Origin: Flavobacteriales bacterium
Lineage (GTDB): Bacteria; Bacteroidota; Bacteroidia; Flavobacteriales_F; PHOS-HE28
Direction of reading: 5' to 3'
DNA: 64,000 nucleotides
NCBI GenBank assembly: GCA_016717305.1
Contig: JADKFY010000002.1
Span: 124,001 to 188,000, forward strand
Shown piece by piece: positions 35,393 through 44,167 of this stretch. How positions within the stretch are numbered: position 1 is the stretch's first letter; every line of letters starts with the position of its first letter. The position numbers and the translations under genes were made by a program. The notes under the pieces were generated by a model. It worked only from the letters and a program-made list of their open reading frames with translations. It was not told the origin of the DNA and did no database searches.

Positions 35393-36697
35393 GTGGTCAT
35401 CAGTAAGCGCAATCTGATCAACAATTTGTTCCTGCTTTCGTTCCCGTTCTACGGGATCGGGGTTTGGCGTGCGTACAGGACCACCTTCGCGCTGGGGCTG
35501 ATGATCTCCATCTTGCCTTTTCTACTGATCCTCTTGGTCCATGCCGTGGACCTGCTATACAACCGCAAGGCGCAGAGCATGGTCACCCGCAAATACTGGG
35601 TGGGTTTATTCTTCCTGCTATCGCTGGCAGGCAGCTACTGGCAGGCGTTCATGGACAAATTCCCGGGAATGATCCTGGTGAATGCGATCGGGTATTCGGT
35701 CCTTTATCTGGTGCCCTACCACGCAGCTATTGTTGTTCAGATACGGAACCGCGACAACGACGATTTCAACTTCGGCCTAATGCTGCTCAAGAGCATGTTG
35801 CTGTTGGTGTTCGTCAATTTTGCGGGTGCAGCCATCGGATACCAGAACGTGGTACACCGGTTCGAGGGCCGCTTGAACCTGCCCTTTCTCATGGGGATCT
35901 ATGATGCGGCCCACCTGCTGTCGATCATCAACCTCATGTTGCTTTTCTACTTGAAGGACTTCGTGAAGAAGCCGAAGACCTTCTTCTTCACGCTGTTGCT
36001 GTACTTGGCCAACGTGGCGATCATGATCAACGTGAACAGCCGGTTGTCCTTCCTCATGTTCTTGATGATCACCGGGCTGTTCGTTTTCCGGATCATGAAG
36101 ACGGCCAAGTTCGTATTCCCCATCTCCCTGTTCACCATGCCGTTGTTGGTGAACTTCGCATTGCTGATCTACACGATCATGACCTTGCCGCCGCTCTCCG
36201 CGCTGGTAACGCGGTTGGACAAGGAGGATGTGACCTCGTTCAACAACCGCACACCCGTTTGGGAGAATGGCTTGGATTGGTTCTTGGAGGATCGGCGCGG
36301 CTTGTTGTTCGGTATGGGCTACCAAGGCCAAGCAAAGCTCGCAGGTTGGGATCGGGTAGGAAAGATCTTCATGGTGCGAAATTCCTACGACGTACACTTC
36401 CACAGCACCTTTCTGCAAACATTGACCAATCAAGGCATCGTGGGTTACCTGCTGTTGGTCTGGTGTTATTGGTTGGTCTACTCGTACTACCAGAAGAAGT
36501 ACAAGAGCGATCTGTTGGAGGCCCCGATATTCGCCGCCGCCGTGTACCTGATCTTCATTTGGCAGATCGATATCGTGTGCTACGGCATGGACTTCGGCAA
36601 CCAGTTGGTCATGTGCTTGCTTTCCATGGCGGTCATGGACCCCCGCTTCATTACGCGCAAGCAGAAGATGTTGGATGGTAGTGTTGCGTTGGGGTGA
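35393..36697 (+). CDS. Wzy-type O-antigen/exopolysaccharide polymerase (434 aa)
   Basis: Polytopic inner-membrane protein, about 11-12 TM helices, with a large periplasmic loop (~270-345) holding F-N-N-R-T-P-V-W-E-N-G-L and V-H-F-H-S-T-F-L-Q-T-L-T-N-Q-G-I-V-G-Y, the second matching the Wzy_C/O-antigen ligase signature (H-N-x-x-L...x-G-x-x-G). It polymerises lipid-linked repeat units (or ligates glycan to lipid A) at the periplasmic face. GTG start at 35393; no better ATG. Neighbours Wzx and Wzc support the polymerase reading. Confidence 0.85.
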   Translation: MVISKRNLINNLFLLSFPFYGIGVWRAYRTTFALGLMISILPFLLILLVHAVDLLYNRKAQSMVTRKYWVGLFFLLSLAGSYWQAFMDKFPGMILVNAIGYSVLYLVPYHAAIVVQIRNRDNDDFNFGLMLLKSMLLLVFVNFAGAAIGYQNVVHRFEGRLNLPFLMGIYDAAHLLSIINLMLLFYLKDFVKKPKTFFFTLLLYLANVAIMINVNSRLSFLMFLMITGLFVFRIMKTAKFVFPISLFTMPLLVNFALLIYTIMTLPPLSALVTRLDKEDVTSFNNRTPVWENGLDWFLEDRRGLLFGMGYQGQAKLAGWDRVGKIFMVRNSYDVHFHSTFLQTLTNQGIVGYLLLVWCYWLVYSYYQKKYKSDLLEAPIFAAAVYLIFIWQIDIVCYGMDFGNQLVMCLLSMAVMDPRFITRKQKMLDGSVALG

Positions 36698-36723
36698 TCC
36701 AACCTGTACGCCTAAACGGACCT

Positions 36724-36763
36724 CCACAAAACCAAACGGCCAACATGATCCACGTTGGCCGTT
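36724..36763 (-). terminator. Terminator downstream of the beta-helix gene
   Basis: Perfect 10-bp stem AACGGCCAAC (36735-36744) / GTTGGCCGTT (36754-36763), 9-nt loop. Read on the minus strand it is followed by TTGGTTTTGTGG, a moderately T-rich tail, so it best serves the minus-strand gene. Confidence 0.65.
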
Positions 36764-36802
36764 CGGCATTCATCGGCAGCACGGCCGAAGTTGGTATTGT
36801 AC

Positions 36803-39532
36803 TTATTGGACGACCAGTCTAAAGTGTTCAACGGCACCCTTCCCGCGTAATTGGACCACGTAATTGCCTTGTACCAAGTTGGGGCGTGTAGGTACTTCGC
36901 GGGTGCCGGCCATCATGCGTGCGTGGTAGATCGTGCGGCCGCCGGTGTCGAATACTTCCACTTCGGTAAGTACCGGAACAGGCCGTGTCAGGAATATACT
37001 TCCCCCTTGTTGCATCGGGTTGGGGTAGATGCTTTGGGTTGTGCTGGCCACGAGGTTATCCTCAAGACCAGTGGTAAGGTCGCAACTGTCGTCGCTCTCT
37101 TTGGCCAAGGTGATCGAACCCCAAGCCGGTATGTTCACTGAGTTCGTGTGGATGTTGCCTTGTACATCGCTCCAGCATCCGGTTATCGGTTTGGAAAGGG
37201 CAGCGCCGGTCGGGTTCTTCAATAGGATGTGGCGATCGTATGGGTCGATGGTTTCAACAGTGACCGGGAAAAGTTCAACGTTATCGAGCCAGTAGCTCGG
37301 GCTAGCGGAGTTGTGCGCGAACATGAGCAGTCCCGGTTCGGCACCCGTGTTCTGGAAGGTGATGGAAACATCGCGACGCACTGGGCTGTAGGGAATGTCT
37401 CGGGAACTCATGGAAAGCGGTCCGGTGCTTTGGCTCTGGCTCTTGAATTCAGCGCGCACGTTGCCATACAGGTTGCTTTGGGTGCTGAAGCGCATCTCGT
37501 ACCACTGCCCGTTCACGGTGTTCATGAAATCGTTGCGCAGGTAGTATTCGGTTGAACTAGCGGTGGGTGCGTAGGTCACCTTCATGGCACCGTTGTCGAG
37601 GTAGGTCGGGTCGCGCTGCAACACACCGGTCGTGGGCCAGCCGGTCCATCCGTTCACATTGGAGCCAAAGCCACCGTTCGGGACCATATCGGGTCCGGTG
37701 CGTTCCAACACTTCGTTCGCATTCTGGTGGTGCGGGCTTATCGTGCTGCCGGTCTCCTCGTTGCGTTCGTGCCTCCAATCTTCCAGCGTGCGGTGTACCA
37801 CAGTGCCGTTCGTTACATTGATGATGAAGATGTTCGACTCGTTGAACGGGTTGAAGAACTTGTTGTTGGTGTGTGTGCCGAAATCGACTTGCTGTGCACC
37901 GTGTACCAAGTACTGTTGCATGCACAGTTGTTCCTTGTTGGTGCAGTACAGGATGTTGCCGTCGTAGATGTCGTTGTAGCTGGCCACGTAATAGGGCCAC
38001 GTGGCACCGGGTCCGTTGTAGTTGGAGAGATCGGTAATGCTCAATTGCATGTCGTTATCGTAGAGGATGTTGTTGCGCACCTGGATCCCGCTGCTCACCA
38101 TCGTATGGTCCACATTGATACCCGCACCACGGCAGTTGTGTACGGTATTGCGTCGCACGATCACATCATGGATCACGGCATTGCCGAAGTAGATCCCATG
38201 TCCGATCTTGAAATTCACGCCACCGTCCATCGCTTGGCTTTCCATGTTGCCGTCCAGATCGCTCACGAAATTGTCCTGGATGATAAGTCCATCAGCATTG
38301 TCGAAGTAGATGCCGCCACCGTCGTTCACCGTGGCCAAAGCATGCGTAATGATGTTGTGTTCCACCACTCCGCTACCTTCCATGAAGATCCCGGAGTTGC
38401 CCACACGGTTCACTGTATTGCCGCGCACCGTATTCTCTTGACCGCGGCAGTACATGCCGAAATAGCCCCAGAACGGTTCGCCGAGTCCAGGGAACAAAGC
38501 GATGTCCTCAATGGTGTTGTTCTCGATCGTGGTGTGGTGGTCCAGGATCGCAAGTCCCGATGCGAAGGTGTTGCGTACTGTGTTGTTGCTGTAATTGCCG
38601 TAGCTGCCGTAGCTGCGAATGCCATGGTGCGTCTGGTCGAACGTGCAGCCGGTTATGTTCACGTGCGATGCCCCGCCGATGTTCACACCCGCATACCGTT
38701 GTCCCCGGAAAGCGAGGTCCTGCACGTTGATGTAGGTGCGTTCCCAGCCGAGGTCCAATCCGTTCTCGTAAACCGAAGCCTTCACTTCCAAGGTGTTCGG
38801 GTCGGCGTTGTTGGGTGCTCGGAAATACAGGACACCGGCCGTGGCATCGTGGTACCATTCGCCCGGCGCATCCAGTTCGCTCAGTTTGTTCTGCAGGTAG
38901 AAGCCCCACTGCAAATTGCCGGGGTTGAAAATGATCGAGCTATAGTCCAAAGAGCCGCTCCCGGAAGCGTTAACGGTCGCATTCTCATAGCACCAACCTG
39001 TGGTGCGGATCACCAATTCCGCACCATTCCAGTAGCCGTTCCCTTGTGTAAGATCGCCACTGGTCAGGTGCGTGTTGTTGGATGTTGCAACCCGCATCCA
39101 GCCGGTGTTGGGGTAGCGCGCCAAGGTCATCATGGTGCTGCCTACACGCACATATTTCACGGGCTGTGCAATGTTCGTGCGCCAGATATTGCCTTGGTGA
39201 ACAGTCCAAGCAGTTGGCAGGATAGCGCCGGAGATCTCCGGTTTATTCCCACTGCCGTACGCTCCGAACACGATCGGTTGGCTGGCGGTACCGCTCGAAT
39301 TAATGGTGAGTTGGCCGGGGTAGCTACCTCCGCGCTCGAACAGGACCTGATCACCCGGTTGCATGGTATAGCCTAGGCTTTGCACCCGTTCGATGGTGCG
39401 CCACGCGGTGCCTTGGCTCGTGCCGTTATTGCTGTCGTTGCCGCTGGGGCTTACGTAGTAAGTGGTGGCTGAAGCGACCTGACCGATCAAGGCGAGGATC
39501 ATCGTGGCCAAGGTGTGTATCTGTGTTCGCAT
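36803..39532 (-). CDS. T9SS-secreted right-handed parallel beta-helix protein with carbohydrate-binding-like module (909 aa)
   Basis: Surface or secreted protein of pectate-lyase-like fold. The signal peptide (MRTQIHTLATMILALIGQVASA) leads into T-T-Y-Y-V-S-P-S-G-N-D-S-N-N-G, the usual opening of PL/GH beta-helix proteins. Residues ~250-520 are parallel beta-helix repeats (many N-N-T-V/I, H-N-I-I and G-I-Y-F turns). Residues ~600-720 resemble a CBM-like jelly-roll (V-N-G-W-T-G-W-P...S-Y-W-L-D-N-V-E-L). The C-terminal ~80 (S-I-Y-P-N-P-M-Q-Q-G onward) is a T9SS sorting domain. Polysaccharide lyase or epimerase activity is plausible, but catalytic residues cannot be assigned by eye. It sits on the opposite strand inside the polysaccharide cluster. 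Confidence 0.88.
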   Translation of the reverse strand: MRTQIHTLATMILALIGQVASATTYYVSPSGNDSNNGTSQGTAWRTIERVQSLGYTMQPGDQVLFERGGSYPGQLTINSSGTASQPIVFGAYGSGNKPEISGAILPTAWTVHQGNIWRTNIAQPVKYVRVGSTMMTLARYPNTGWMRVATSNNTHLTSGDLTQGNGYWNGAELVIRTTGWCYENATVNASGSGSLDYSSIIFNPGNLQWGFYLQNKLSELDAPGEWYHDATAGVLYFRAPNNADPNTLEVKASVYENGLDLGWERTYINVQDLAFRGQRYAGVNIGGASHVNITGCTFDQTHHGIRSYGSYGNYSNNTVRNTFASGLAILDHHTTIENNTIEDIALFPGLGEPFWGYFGMYCRGQENTVRGNTVNRVGNSGIFMEGSGVVEHNIITHALATVNDGGGIYFDNADGLIIQDNFVSDLDGNMESQAMDGGVNFKIGHGIYFGNAVIHDVIVRRNTVHNCRGAGINVDHTMVSSGIQVRNNILYDNDMQLSITDLSNYNGPGATWPYYVASYNDIYDGNILYCTNKEQLCMQQYLVHGAQQVDFGTHTNNKFFNPFNESNIFIINVTNGTVVHRTLEDWRHERNEETGSTISPHHQNANEVLERTGPDMVPNGGFGSNVNGWTGWPTTGVLQRDPTYLDNGAMKVTYAPTASSTEYYLRNDFMNTVNGQWYEMRFSTQSNLYGNVRAEFKSQSQSTGPLSMSSRDIPYSPVRRDVSITFQNTGAEPGLLMFAHNSASPSYWLDNVELFPVTVETIDPYDRHILLKNPTGAALSKPITGCWSDVQGNIHTNSVNIPAWGSITLAKESDDSCDLTTGLEDNLVASTTQSIYPNPMQQGGSIFLTRPVPVLTEVEVFDTGGRTIYHARMMAGTREVPTRPNLVQGNYVVQLRGKGAVEHFRLVVQ

Positions 39533-39764
39533 GGTTCGCGGATCTTCGCCGAGGTGGCGGTTCTGGCCTGTTGAACCCGATTGTTGTCACCACAGTTCCA
39601 ATTTTCCGACCAACACACAAATTCTTTCGACGAAGGGAGAATAGGATGGGGTCAGGTCGATATTGACAAAGTGCAGGTTCCAACAGTTCAAGCGGGAGAG
39701 GGCATTCACGCTGCGTTGTTGATGCTGGGCGGGTATCGGTCCAACCCTGAGCTGGGGTGCACGA
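39533..39764. other. Divergent intergenic region, beta-helix gene / GT4 gene
   Basis: About 230 nt between divergent starts. No TAnnTTTG was found on the minus side; on the plus side one element is noted separately at 39765. Nothing else was recognised. Confidence 0.45.
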
Positions 39765-39772
39765 TACTTTTG
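39765..39772 (+). promoter_or_regulatory. Putative -7 element abutting the GT4 start
   Basis: TACTTTTG fits TAnnTTTG and ends 4 nt before the GTG at 39777, implying a leaderless transcript if used. Confidence 0.35.
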
Positions 39773-39776
39773 GCAC

Positions 39777-40907
39777 GTGCCCTCCTCCAAAGCTCCTTAT
39801 CGCATCCTCGTAGTTGGTCAAACACCACCGCCCTTTGGTGGTCAGGCTGTAATGATCGAGCGCTTACTGGAGCTGCGTTCGGACCGTATCGCACTGTACC
39901 ATGTGCGCATGGCCTTTTCGGAGGACATGGAAAGCGTTGGCAAATTCGCGCCGCGCAAACTATGGGTGCTTTTCACCACCATCCTACGGATCGCATGGGC
40001 ACGGATCAAGTTCCGGACGCCTGTGCTGTACTACCCGCCAAGTGGCCCTAACAAAGTGCCGGTGCTACGTGATCTGATCCTGCTGGGCGCCACGCGTTGG
40101 ATGTTCAGCAAAGTGGTGTTCCACTTCCATGCCGGTGGTGTTTCAACCTATGAGAAAGAGTTGCCGTTCATATTGCGCCCTCTTTTTCGCTTGGCATACC
40201 GCGAACCGGCCTTGGCCATTCGCACCGCGCCGCAAAACCCCGATGACGGACTTGCCTTGGGTGCTGAGCGATGCAGTATCGTACCCAATGGCGTGGAGGA
40301 CATGCGCGGCACCGTGCCCGAAGTCACCGCTGCGCCCGATTCCCCGATCACCATCCTCTTCACCGGAGTGTTGATCCCCAGCAAAGGGGTAACCGACCTA
40401 TTGAACGCATTCTATCTGGCAACCAAGCAGGGCTTGAATGCACGGTTGCAACTGATGGGCAAGTGGGGAAGTTCGGAATATGAGCGGGAGTGTAAGGAGC
40501 TTGTGATCACCCAAGGGGTGGCGGATCGGGTGGAATTCCTAGGCGTACTGAGCGGTGAGGAGAAGTTCAAAAAGTTCGCCGCGTGTGACATCTTTTGCTT
40601 CCCATCCTACTTCGAGGCGGAAAGCTTTGGATTGGTGCTTGTAGAGGCCATGCAGTTCGCCAAGCCGGTGATCAGCTCGCAGTGGCGTGGCATCCCTTCT
40701 GTGGTGAATAATGGTGAGAACGGCTTTCTTGTGCCCGTGCGAGATCCTGCGGCCGTGGCGGCAAAAATGGTGGAACTGGGCAACGATCCGGAACTGCGGC
40801 GAAAAATGGGCGAAGCGGGAAGGCGCATCTTTACACGCGATTTCACGTTGAATGCCTTTCACCGGGCCATGGAGCGCGAGCTTCTCGGCCTTTTCGAAAA
40901 GAATTGA
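39777..40907 (+). CDS. GT4-family glycosyltransferase (376 aa)
   Basis: Retaining GT-B transferase for the polysaccharide. GTG start at 39777, forced because Y-R-I-L-V-V-G-Q-T-P-P-P-F-G-G-Q begins the first Rossmann strand and there is no later start. The C-terminal GT1/4 domain has I-T-I-L-F-T-G-V-L-I-P-S-K-G-V, F-P-S-Y-F-E-A-E-S-F-G-L-V-L-V-E-A-M (E-x7-E donor motif) and G-F-L-V-P-V-R-D-P. Acts at the cytoplasmic face. Followed by the epimerase gene after 5 nt. Confidence 0.92.
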   Translation: MPSSKAPYRILVVGQTPPPFGGQAVMIERLLELRSDRIALYHVRMAFSEDMESVGKFAPRKLWVLFTTILRIAWARIKFRTPVLYYPPSGPNKVPVLRDLILLGATRWMFSKVVFHFHAGGVSTYEKELPFILRPLFRLAYREPALAIRTAPQNPDDGLALGAERCSIVPNGVEDMRGTVPEVTAAPDSPITILFTGVLIPSKGVTDLLNAFYLATKQGLNARLQLMGKWGSSEYERECKELVITQGVADRVEFLGVLSGEEKFKKFAACDIFCFPSYFEAESFGLVLVEAMQFAKPVISSQWRGIPSVVNNGENGFLVPVRDPAAVAAKMVELGNDPELRRKMGEAGRRIFTRDFTLNAFHRAMERELLGLFEKN

Positions 40908-40912
40908 GCACC

Positions 40913-41927
40913 ATGCGATTAGTTGTGACCGGTGGGTCGGGGGTTCATAGGTACTAACCTTATGGCCAGCCATATAGCTTCGGGTATTCCGTTGCTCAAC
41001 TTGGATTGGAATCCACCATTGGATCCGGGACAGAACAAATGGTGGAAAGAGATCGATCTCATGGACATCCCGGCCATGAAGGCGGCATTGATCGAGTTCA
41101 ACCCAACGCATATTGTCCATCTCGCAGCCCGCACAGATACCGACGAGCTTGTGGATGTGGACGCCTATCGCCAAAACCACGAAGGCACCCGGATCTTGTT
41201 GGACATTGTACGGACCCTTCCACAAGTGGAGCGGATCGTGGTCACGAGTACACAGTTTGTTTGTGAAGCGGGCTACCAACCCAAGCATGATCTTGATTTC
41301 AAGCCATTCACCGTTTATGGGGAGAGCAAGCGGCGCACGGAAATGATCACGCGCGATGCAGCTTTGGATTGCGCGTGGTGTATCATTCGACCTACGACTA
41401 TTTGGGGAGCGTGGTCACTGCGTTACCGCGATGTCATGTTCAAGGTCATGCGCAAAGGCTTGTACTTCCATCCGGGCAAGAAGAAAGTGGTGCGATCGTA
41501 TGGGTACGTGGGCAATGTGGTGTGGCAGATCAACCGTATGCTCATCGTACCGCGCGAGATCATGGATGGCCAAGTGTTCTATGTGGGCGATCAGCCTATC
41601 GATCTCAAGATCTGGGTAGAGGCCGTTAGCAAAGCGCTCGTTGGCAAACCAGTGCGGTACATTCCTGGTTGGTTCATTCGCATGGTGGCTTTGGGTGGCG
41701 ATGTGCTGAAGTTCATGCATATACCTTTCCCCATTACCAGCGGTCGATACCGGAGCATGACGAGCGACTACATCACCCCAATGGACAAGACCATTGAGCG
41801 TTTGGGCGAAGCACCGTTCAGTATGGAGCAAGGGATCGCTGAGACCGTGAAGTGGTATGATGGGGGTAGTGAAAAGATCATTCCGCACGAGAAGAAGGAT
41901 GTGCGTATCAGTTCGATCACAGCTTGA
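40913..41927 (+). CDS. NAD-dependent epimerase/dehydratase, frameshifted near the 5' end (about 337 aa when corrected)
   Basis: Extended-SDR sugar-nucleotide epimerase or dehydratase. From the ATG at 40913 the frame reads M-R-L-V-V-T-G-G-S-G and then fails; one base later it continues F-I-G-T-N-L-M and stays open to 41927. The NAD-binding G-G-x-G-F-I-G motif is restored if one G is removed from the G5 run at 40939-40943. Without correction only an N-terminally truncated ORF (GTG at 40932) remains, lacking part of the dinucleotide fold. Later features are H-L-A-A-R-T-D, the catalytic Y-G-E-S-K (F-T-V-Y-G-E-S-K-R) and I-I-R-P-T-T-I-W-G. It overlaps wecG-like by one base. Substrate unknown. Confidence 0.82.
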
Positions 41928-42697
41928 TGGTCGAATTGCCTGTACTTCATAAGCGCCGCGTCCTCACTGCCGATATCTCGTTGGGTTCGTTCGACGCGCA
42001 GATCAATGCAATGGCGGACTATGCAGCCGCGCATCGTTCTTCTTATGTGTGTTGTGTAAATGCGCACATGACCGTCGAGGCCAAGGAACCCGGCTTCGCG
42101 AACGTGGTGAACAATGCGGACTTCGCTACGCCTGATGGCATGCCCGTTCTGAAAGTCCTCAATCAATTCCACAAGGTGGGCCAAGAACGGGTTGCCGGCA
42201 ACGATATCTTCCCTGCTTTGTTGACCAAGGCGGCAAGGGAAGGTTTAGGTGTTTTCCTGTTGGGTGGTTCAGAAGAGGTTCAGGACCTGATCGTCGAAAG
42301 GGCTTCAAAGGAATTGCCGACACTCCGGATCGTGGGTCGATATTCCCCGCCGTTCGCGCCTTTGGAGAAAATGGACCTCGCCGCCGATGCTGACCGCATC
42401 AACAAAACTGGTGCACACATCATAATGGTCTCCTTGGGCTGTCCAAAGCAGGAAAAATGGATGGCGGCCATGAAAGGCAAGGTGAATGGGATCATGCTTG
42501 GGATCGGTGGGGCCTTTTTGCTTTATGCCGGTAAGGACAAGCGTGCCCCGAAGTGGATGCGCGACCTATCGTTGGAATGGGTCTATCGCCTCTGGCTGGA
42601 GCCGCGTCGCCTGTGGAAGAGGTATGTGGTGACGAATAGTCTGTTCATCGTCCTATATCTACAAGAATTGGTGCGGTGGCCCCTAAAGAAATGGTGA
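41927..42697 (+). CDS. WecG/TagA/CpsF-family glycosyltransferase (GT26, 256 aa)
   Basis: Transfers an N-acetylmannosamine-type residue to a lipid-linked intermediate in enterobacterial common antigen, teichoic acid or capsule systems. Typical features: V-C-C-V-N-A-H-M-T-V-E-A, N-A-D-F-A-T-P-D-G-M-P-V, V-F-L-L-G-G-S-E-E-V and G-C-P-K-Q-E-K-W-M. The C-terminal E-W-V-Y-R-L-W-L-E-P-R-R-L-W-K-R-Y is the membrane-associating tail. ATG at 41927 overlaps the epimerase stop. WecB, encoded 3 kb downstream, could supply its UDP-ManNAc donor. Confidence 0.9.
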   Translation: MVELPVLHKRRVLTADISLGSFDAQINAMADYAAAHRSSYVCCVNAHMTVEAKEPGFANVVNNADFATPDGMPVLKVLNQFHKVGQERVAGNDIFPALLTKAAREGLGVFLLGGSEEVQDLIVERASKELPTLRIVGRYSPPFAPLEKMDLAADADRINKTGAHIIMVSLGCPKQEKWMAAMKGKVNGIMLGIGGAFLLYAGKDKRAPKWMRDLSLEWVYRLWLEPRRLWKRYVVTNSLFIVLYLQELVRWPLKKW

Positions 42698-42852
42698 ACC
42701 CGTATGATATGGCCCGTATTTCGCTATGGGGCGACCTACCTGAAGGCCGATCACGAAGTGCAAGGAAGAAGATTCCGGGTCCTGCGCGGTTCAAGAATTG
42801 CGTCGACGAATTGCGGATATGATCGACGAAGTTTCAAAAATTATCGACCAAC
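42698..42852. other. Intergenic region upstream of the initiating transferase
   Basis: With the promoter below, about 230 nt separate the GT26 gene from the next CDS. A 30-codon ORF beginning at 42819 is visible but overlaps the promoter and is not called. No repeat or RNA structure was recognised. Confidence 0.45.
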
Positions 42853-42884
42853 TTGACAGACGAACACGCATGCAGGTATCTTTG
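42853..42884 (+). promoter_or_regulatory. Promoter of the initiating sugar-phosphate transferase
   Basis: TTG (42853-42855), 21-nt spacer, TATCTTTG (42877-42884); about 46 nt before the ATG at 42930. It divides the polysaccharide genes into at least two transcription units. Confidence 0.6.
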
Positions 42885-42929
42885 AAGCACTCAGATGACC
42901 TTTTGAAATGATCTTGGCACCACCCATCC

Positions 42930-44072
42930 ATGGAAAAGATCATTGACCCTTCGAAAGAATTTTCACCGCGAACCACCGTTCCCACCGAACTTAGCGCCGA
43001 ACTATCTACGGTGCTCCGTTCGGGGCGTCTTTCCTTCCAAAACGTGCAAACCGGCATCAACAAAGTGCTTACTCTGGAACCTTTGACCACCGTCAAGGAC
43101 CTCATCATCGTTGGTGAAGGGCCAGCTGCGGAGGAGATCTTCCAGTATTGTGAGGACCAGACCGTAAGGGGTTATCGGTTCCGGGGCATCTTCAATGATG
43201 AGCCTTTGGATGGCGAGTTGGGGAAGCGTTGGATAGGAGGAGTTGAGGCAGCAAAAGCGTTCGCCGTCCAGAACCGCATCGACATTCTTTATTGTGCTTT
43301 GCCCGGTACGCGTCGTGCTGACATCACTGACCTCATGGAATTCTGTGAGCGGAACACCGTCCGTTTCCGGGTGATCCCCAGTGCCGAGAGCTTTATCCCC
43401 GTAGTGAAGACCTCCGAATTGGAATTCCATGGCCAGGTACCGGTGAGCAAGTTGCGCCGCGAGCCATTGGACAACGCTTGGGGACGTCGGATGAAGCGTG
43501 CCTTTGATGTTGTATTCTCCTTGGGTGTGATCGTTTTCGTCTTCAGTTGGTTGTTCCCCTTGTTGGGGTTGCTGGTGAAGTTGAGTAGCCGTGGTCCGGT
43601 CTTCTTTAAACAAATGCGGTTGGGTAAGGACAACCAGGAGTTTGTTTGCTGGAAGTTCCGCAGCATGCGCATGAATGTCGATGCGGACGTGAAACAAGCC
43701 ACGAAGAATGATCCGCGCGTCACTGCTGTTGGGCGATTCCTACGCAAAAGCAATTTGGATGAAATGCCCCAGTTCATCAATGTACTGTTCGGGCACATGA
43801 GCGTGGTAGGCCCCCGCCCTCACCCCCTTCGGCTCAACGACCAATACCGCGACATCATAGACAAATACATGGTTCGCCATTTTGTCCGCCCCGGTATTAC
43901 GGGTTGGGCGCAGGTAAGCGGTTTCCGTGGCGAGACCCGTACCCCGGAGCTTATGGAGCGGCGTGTGGAACTGGACGTTTGGTATCTGGAGAACTGGTCT
44001 TTCTGGCTGGACCTGAAGATCGTGGTGAAGACCGTGACCAATATGTTCGGCAAGGACGCTAACGCTTACTGA
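42930..44072 (+). CDS. Short polyprenyl-phosphate sugar-1-phosphate transferase, WbaP/WcaJ-like (380 aa)
   Basis: Phosphoglycosyl transferase that starts repeat-unit synthesis on undecaprenyl phosphate. The first ~70 residues are hydrophilic; residues ~60-170 form a Rossmann-like CoA-binding domain (D-L-I-I-V-G-E-G-P-A-A-E-E). A re-entrant or single membrane helix lies at ~194-216 (V-V-F-S-L-G-V-I-V-F-V-F-S-W-L-F-P). The catalytic PGT domain follows, with C-W-K-F-R-S-M-R, L-D-E-M-P-Q-F-I-N-V, S-V-V-G-P-R-P-H and R-P-G-I-T-G-W-A-Q-V. The usual N-terminal four-helix membrane bundle of WbaP/WcaJ (full proteins ~460-480 aa) is missing. No earlier in-frame start is compatible with the promoter just upstream. 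Confidence 0.9.
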   Translation: MEKIIDPSKEFSPRTTVPTELSAELSTVLRSGRLSFQNVQTGINKVLTLEPLTTVKDLIIVGEGPAAEEIFQYCEDQTVRGYRFRGIFNDEPLDGELGKRWIGGVEAAKAFAVQNRIDILYCALPGTRRADITDLMEFCERNTVRFRVIPSAESFIPVVKTSELEFHGQVPVSKLRREPLDNAWGRRMKRAFDVVFSLGVIVFVFSWLFPLLGLLVKLSSRGPVFFKQMRLGKDNQEFVCWKFRSMRMNVDADVKQATKNDPRVTAVGRFLRKSNLDEMPQFINVLFGHMSVVGPRPHPLRLNDQYRDIIDKYMVRHFVRPGITGWAQVSGFRGETRTPELMERRVELDVWYLENWSFWLDLKIVVKTVTNMFGKDANAY

Positions 44073-44129
44073 GCAGGACGACCGAACATTTCTCCACAAG
44101 AAGACAGTGTGTAGAATAAAAGATCCTGC

Positions 44130-44137
44130 TATATTTG
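44130..44137 (+). promoter_or_regulatory. Putative -7 element for rpsT
   Basis: TATATTTG matches TAnnTTTG, 31 nt before the rpsT ATG. A short GC hairpin (CCTTTC/GAAAGG, 44142-44156) in the leader might be part of S20 autoregulation; this is inference only. Confidence 0.5.
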
Positions 44138-44167
44138 CGCTCCCTTTCCGGGAAAGGAATCGATAAC

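Noticed and set aside
37727..39376. 549-codon plus-strand ORF opposite the beta-helix gene
   Set aside because: It is the exact antisense of a gene with signal peptide, repeats and T9SS domain. Its own product has no domain features; long antisense ORFs arise from codon bias.
42819..42911. 30-codon ORF (M-I-D-E-V-S-K-I-I-D-Q-L...) before the initiating transferase
   Set aside because: Amphipathic and faintly leader-peptide-like, but it overlaps the promoter elements and no start context supports it.
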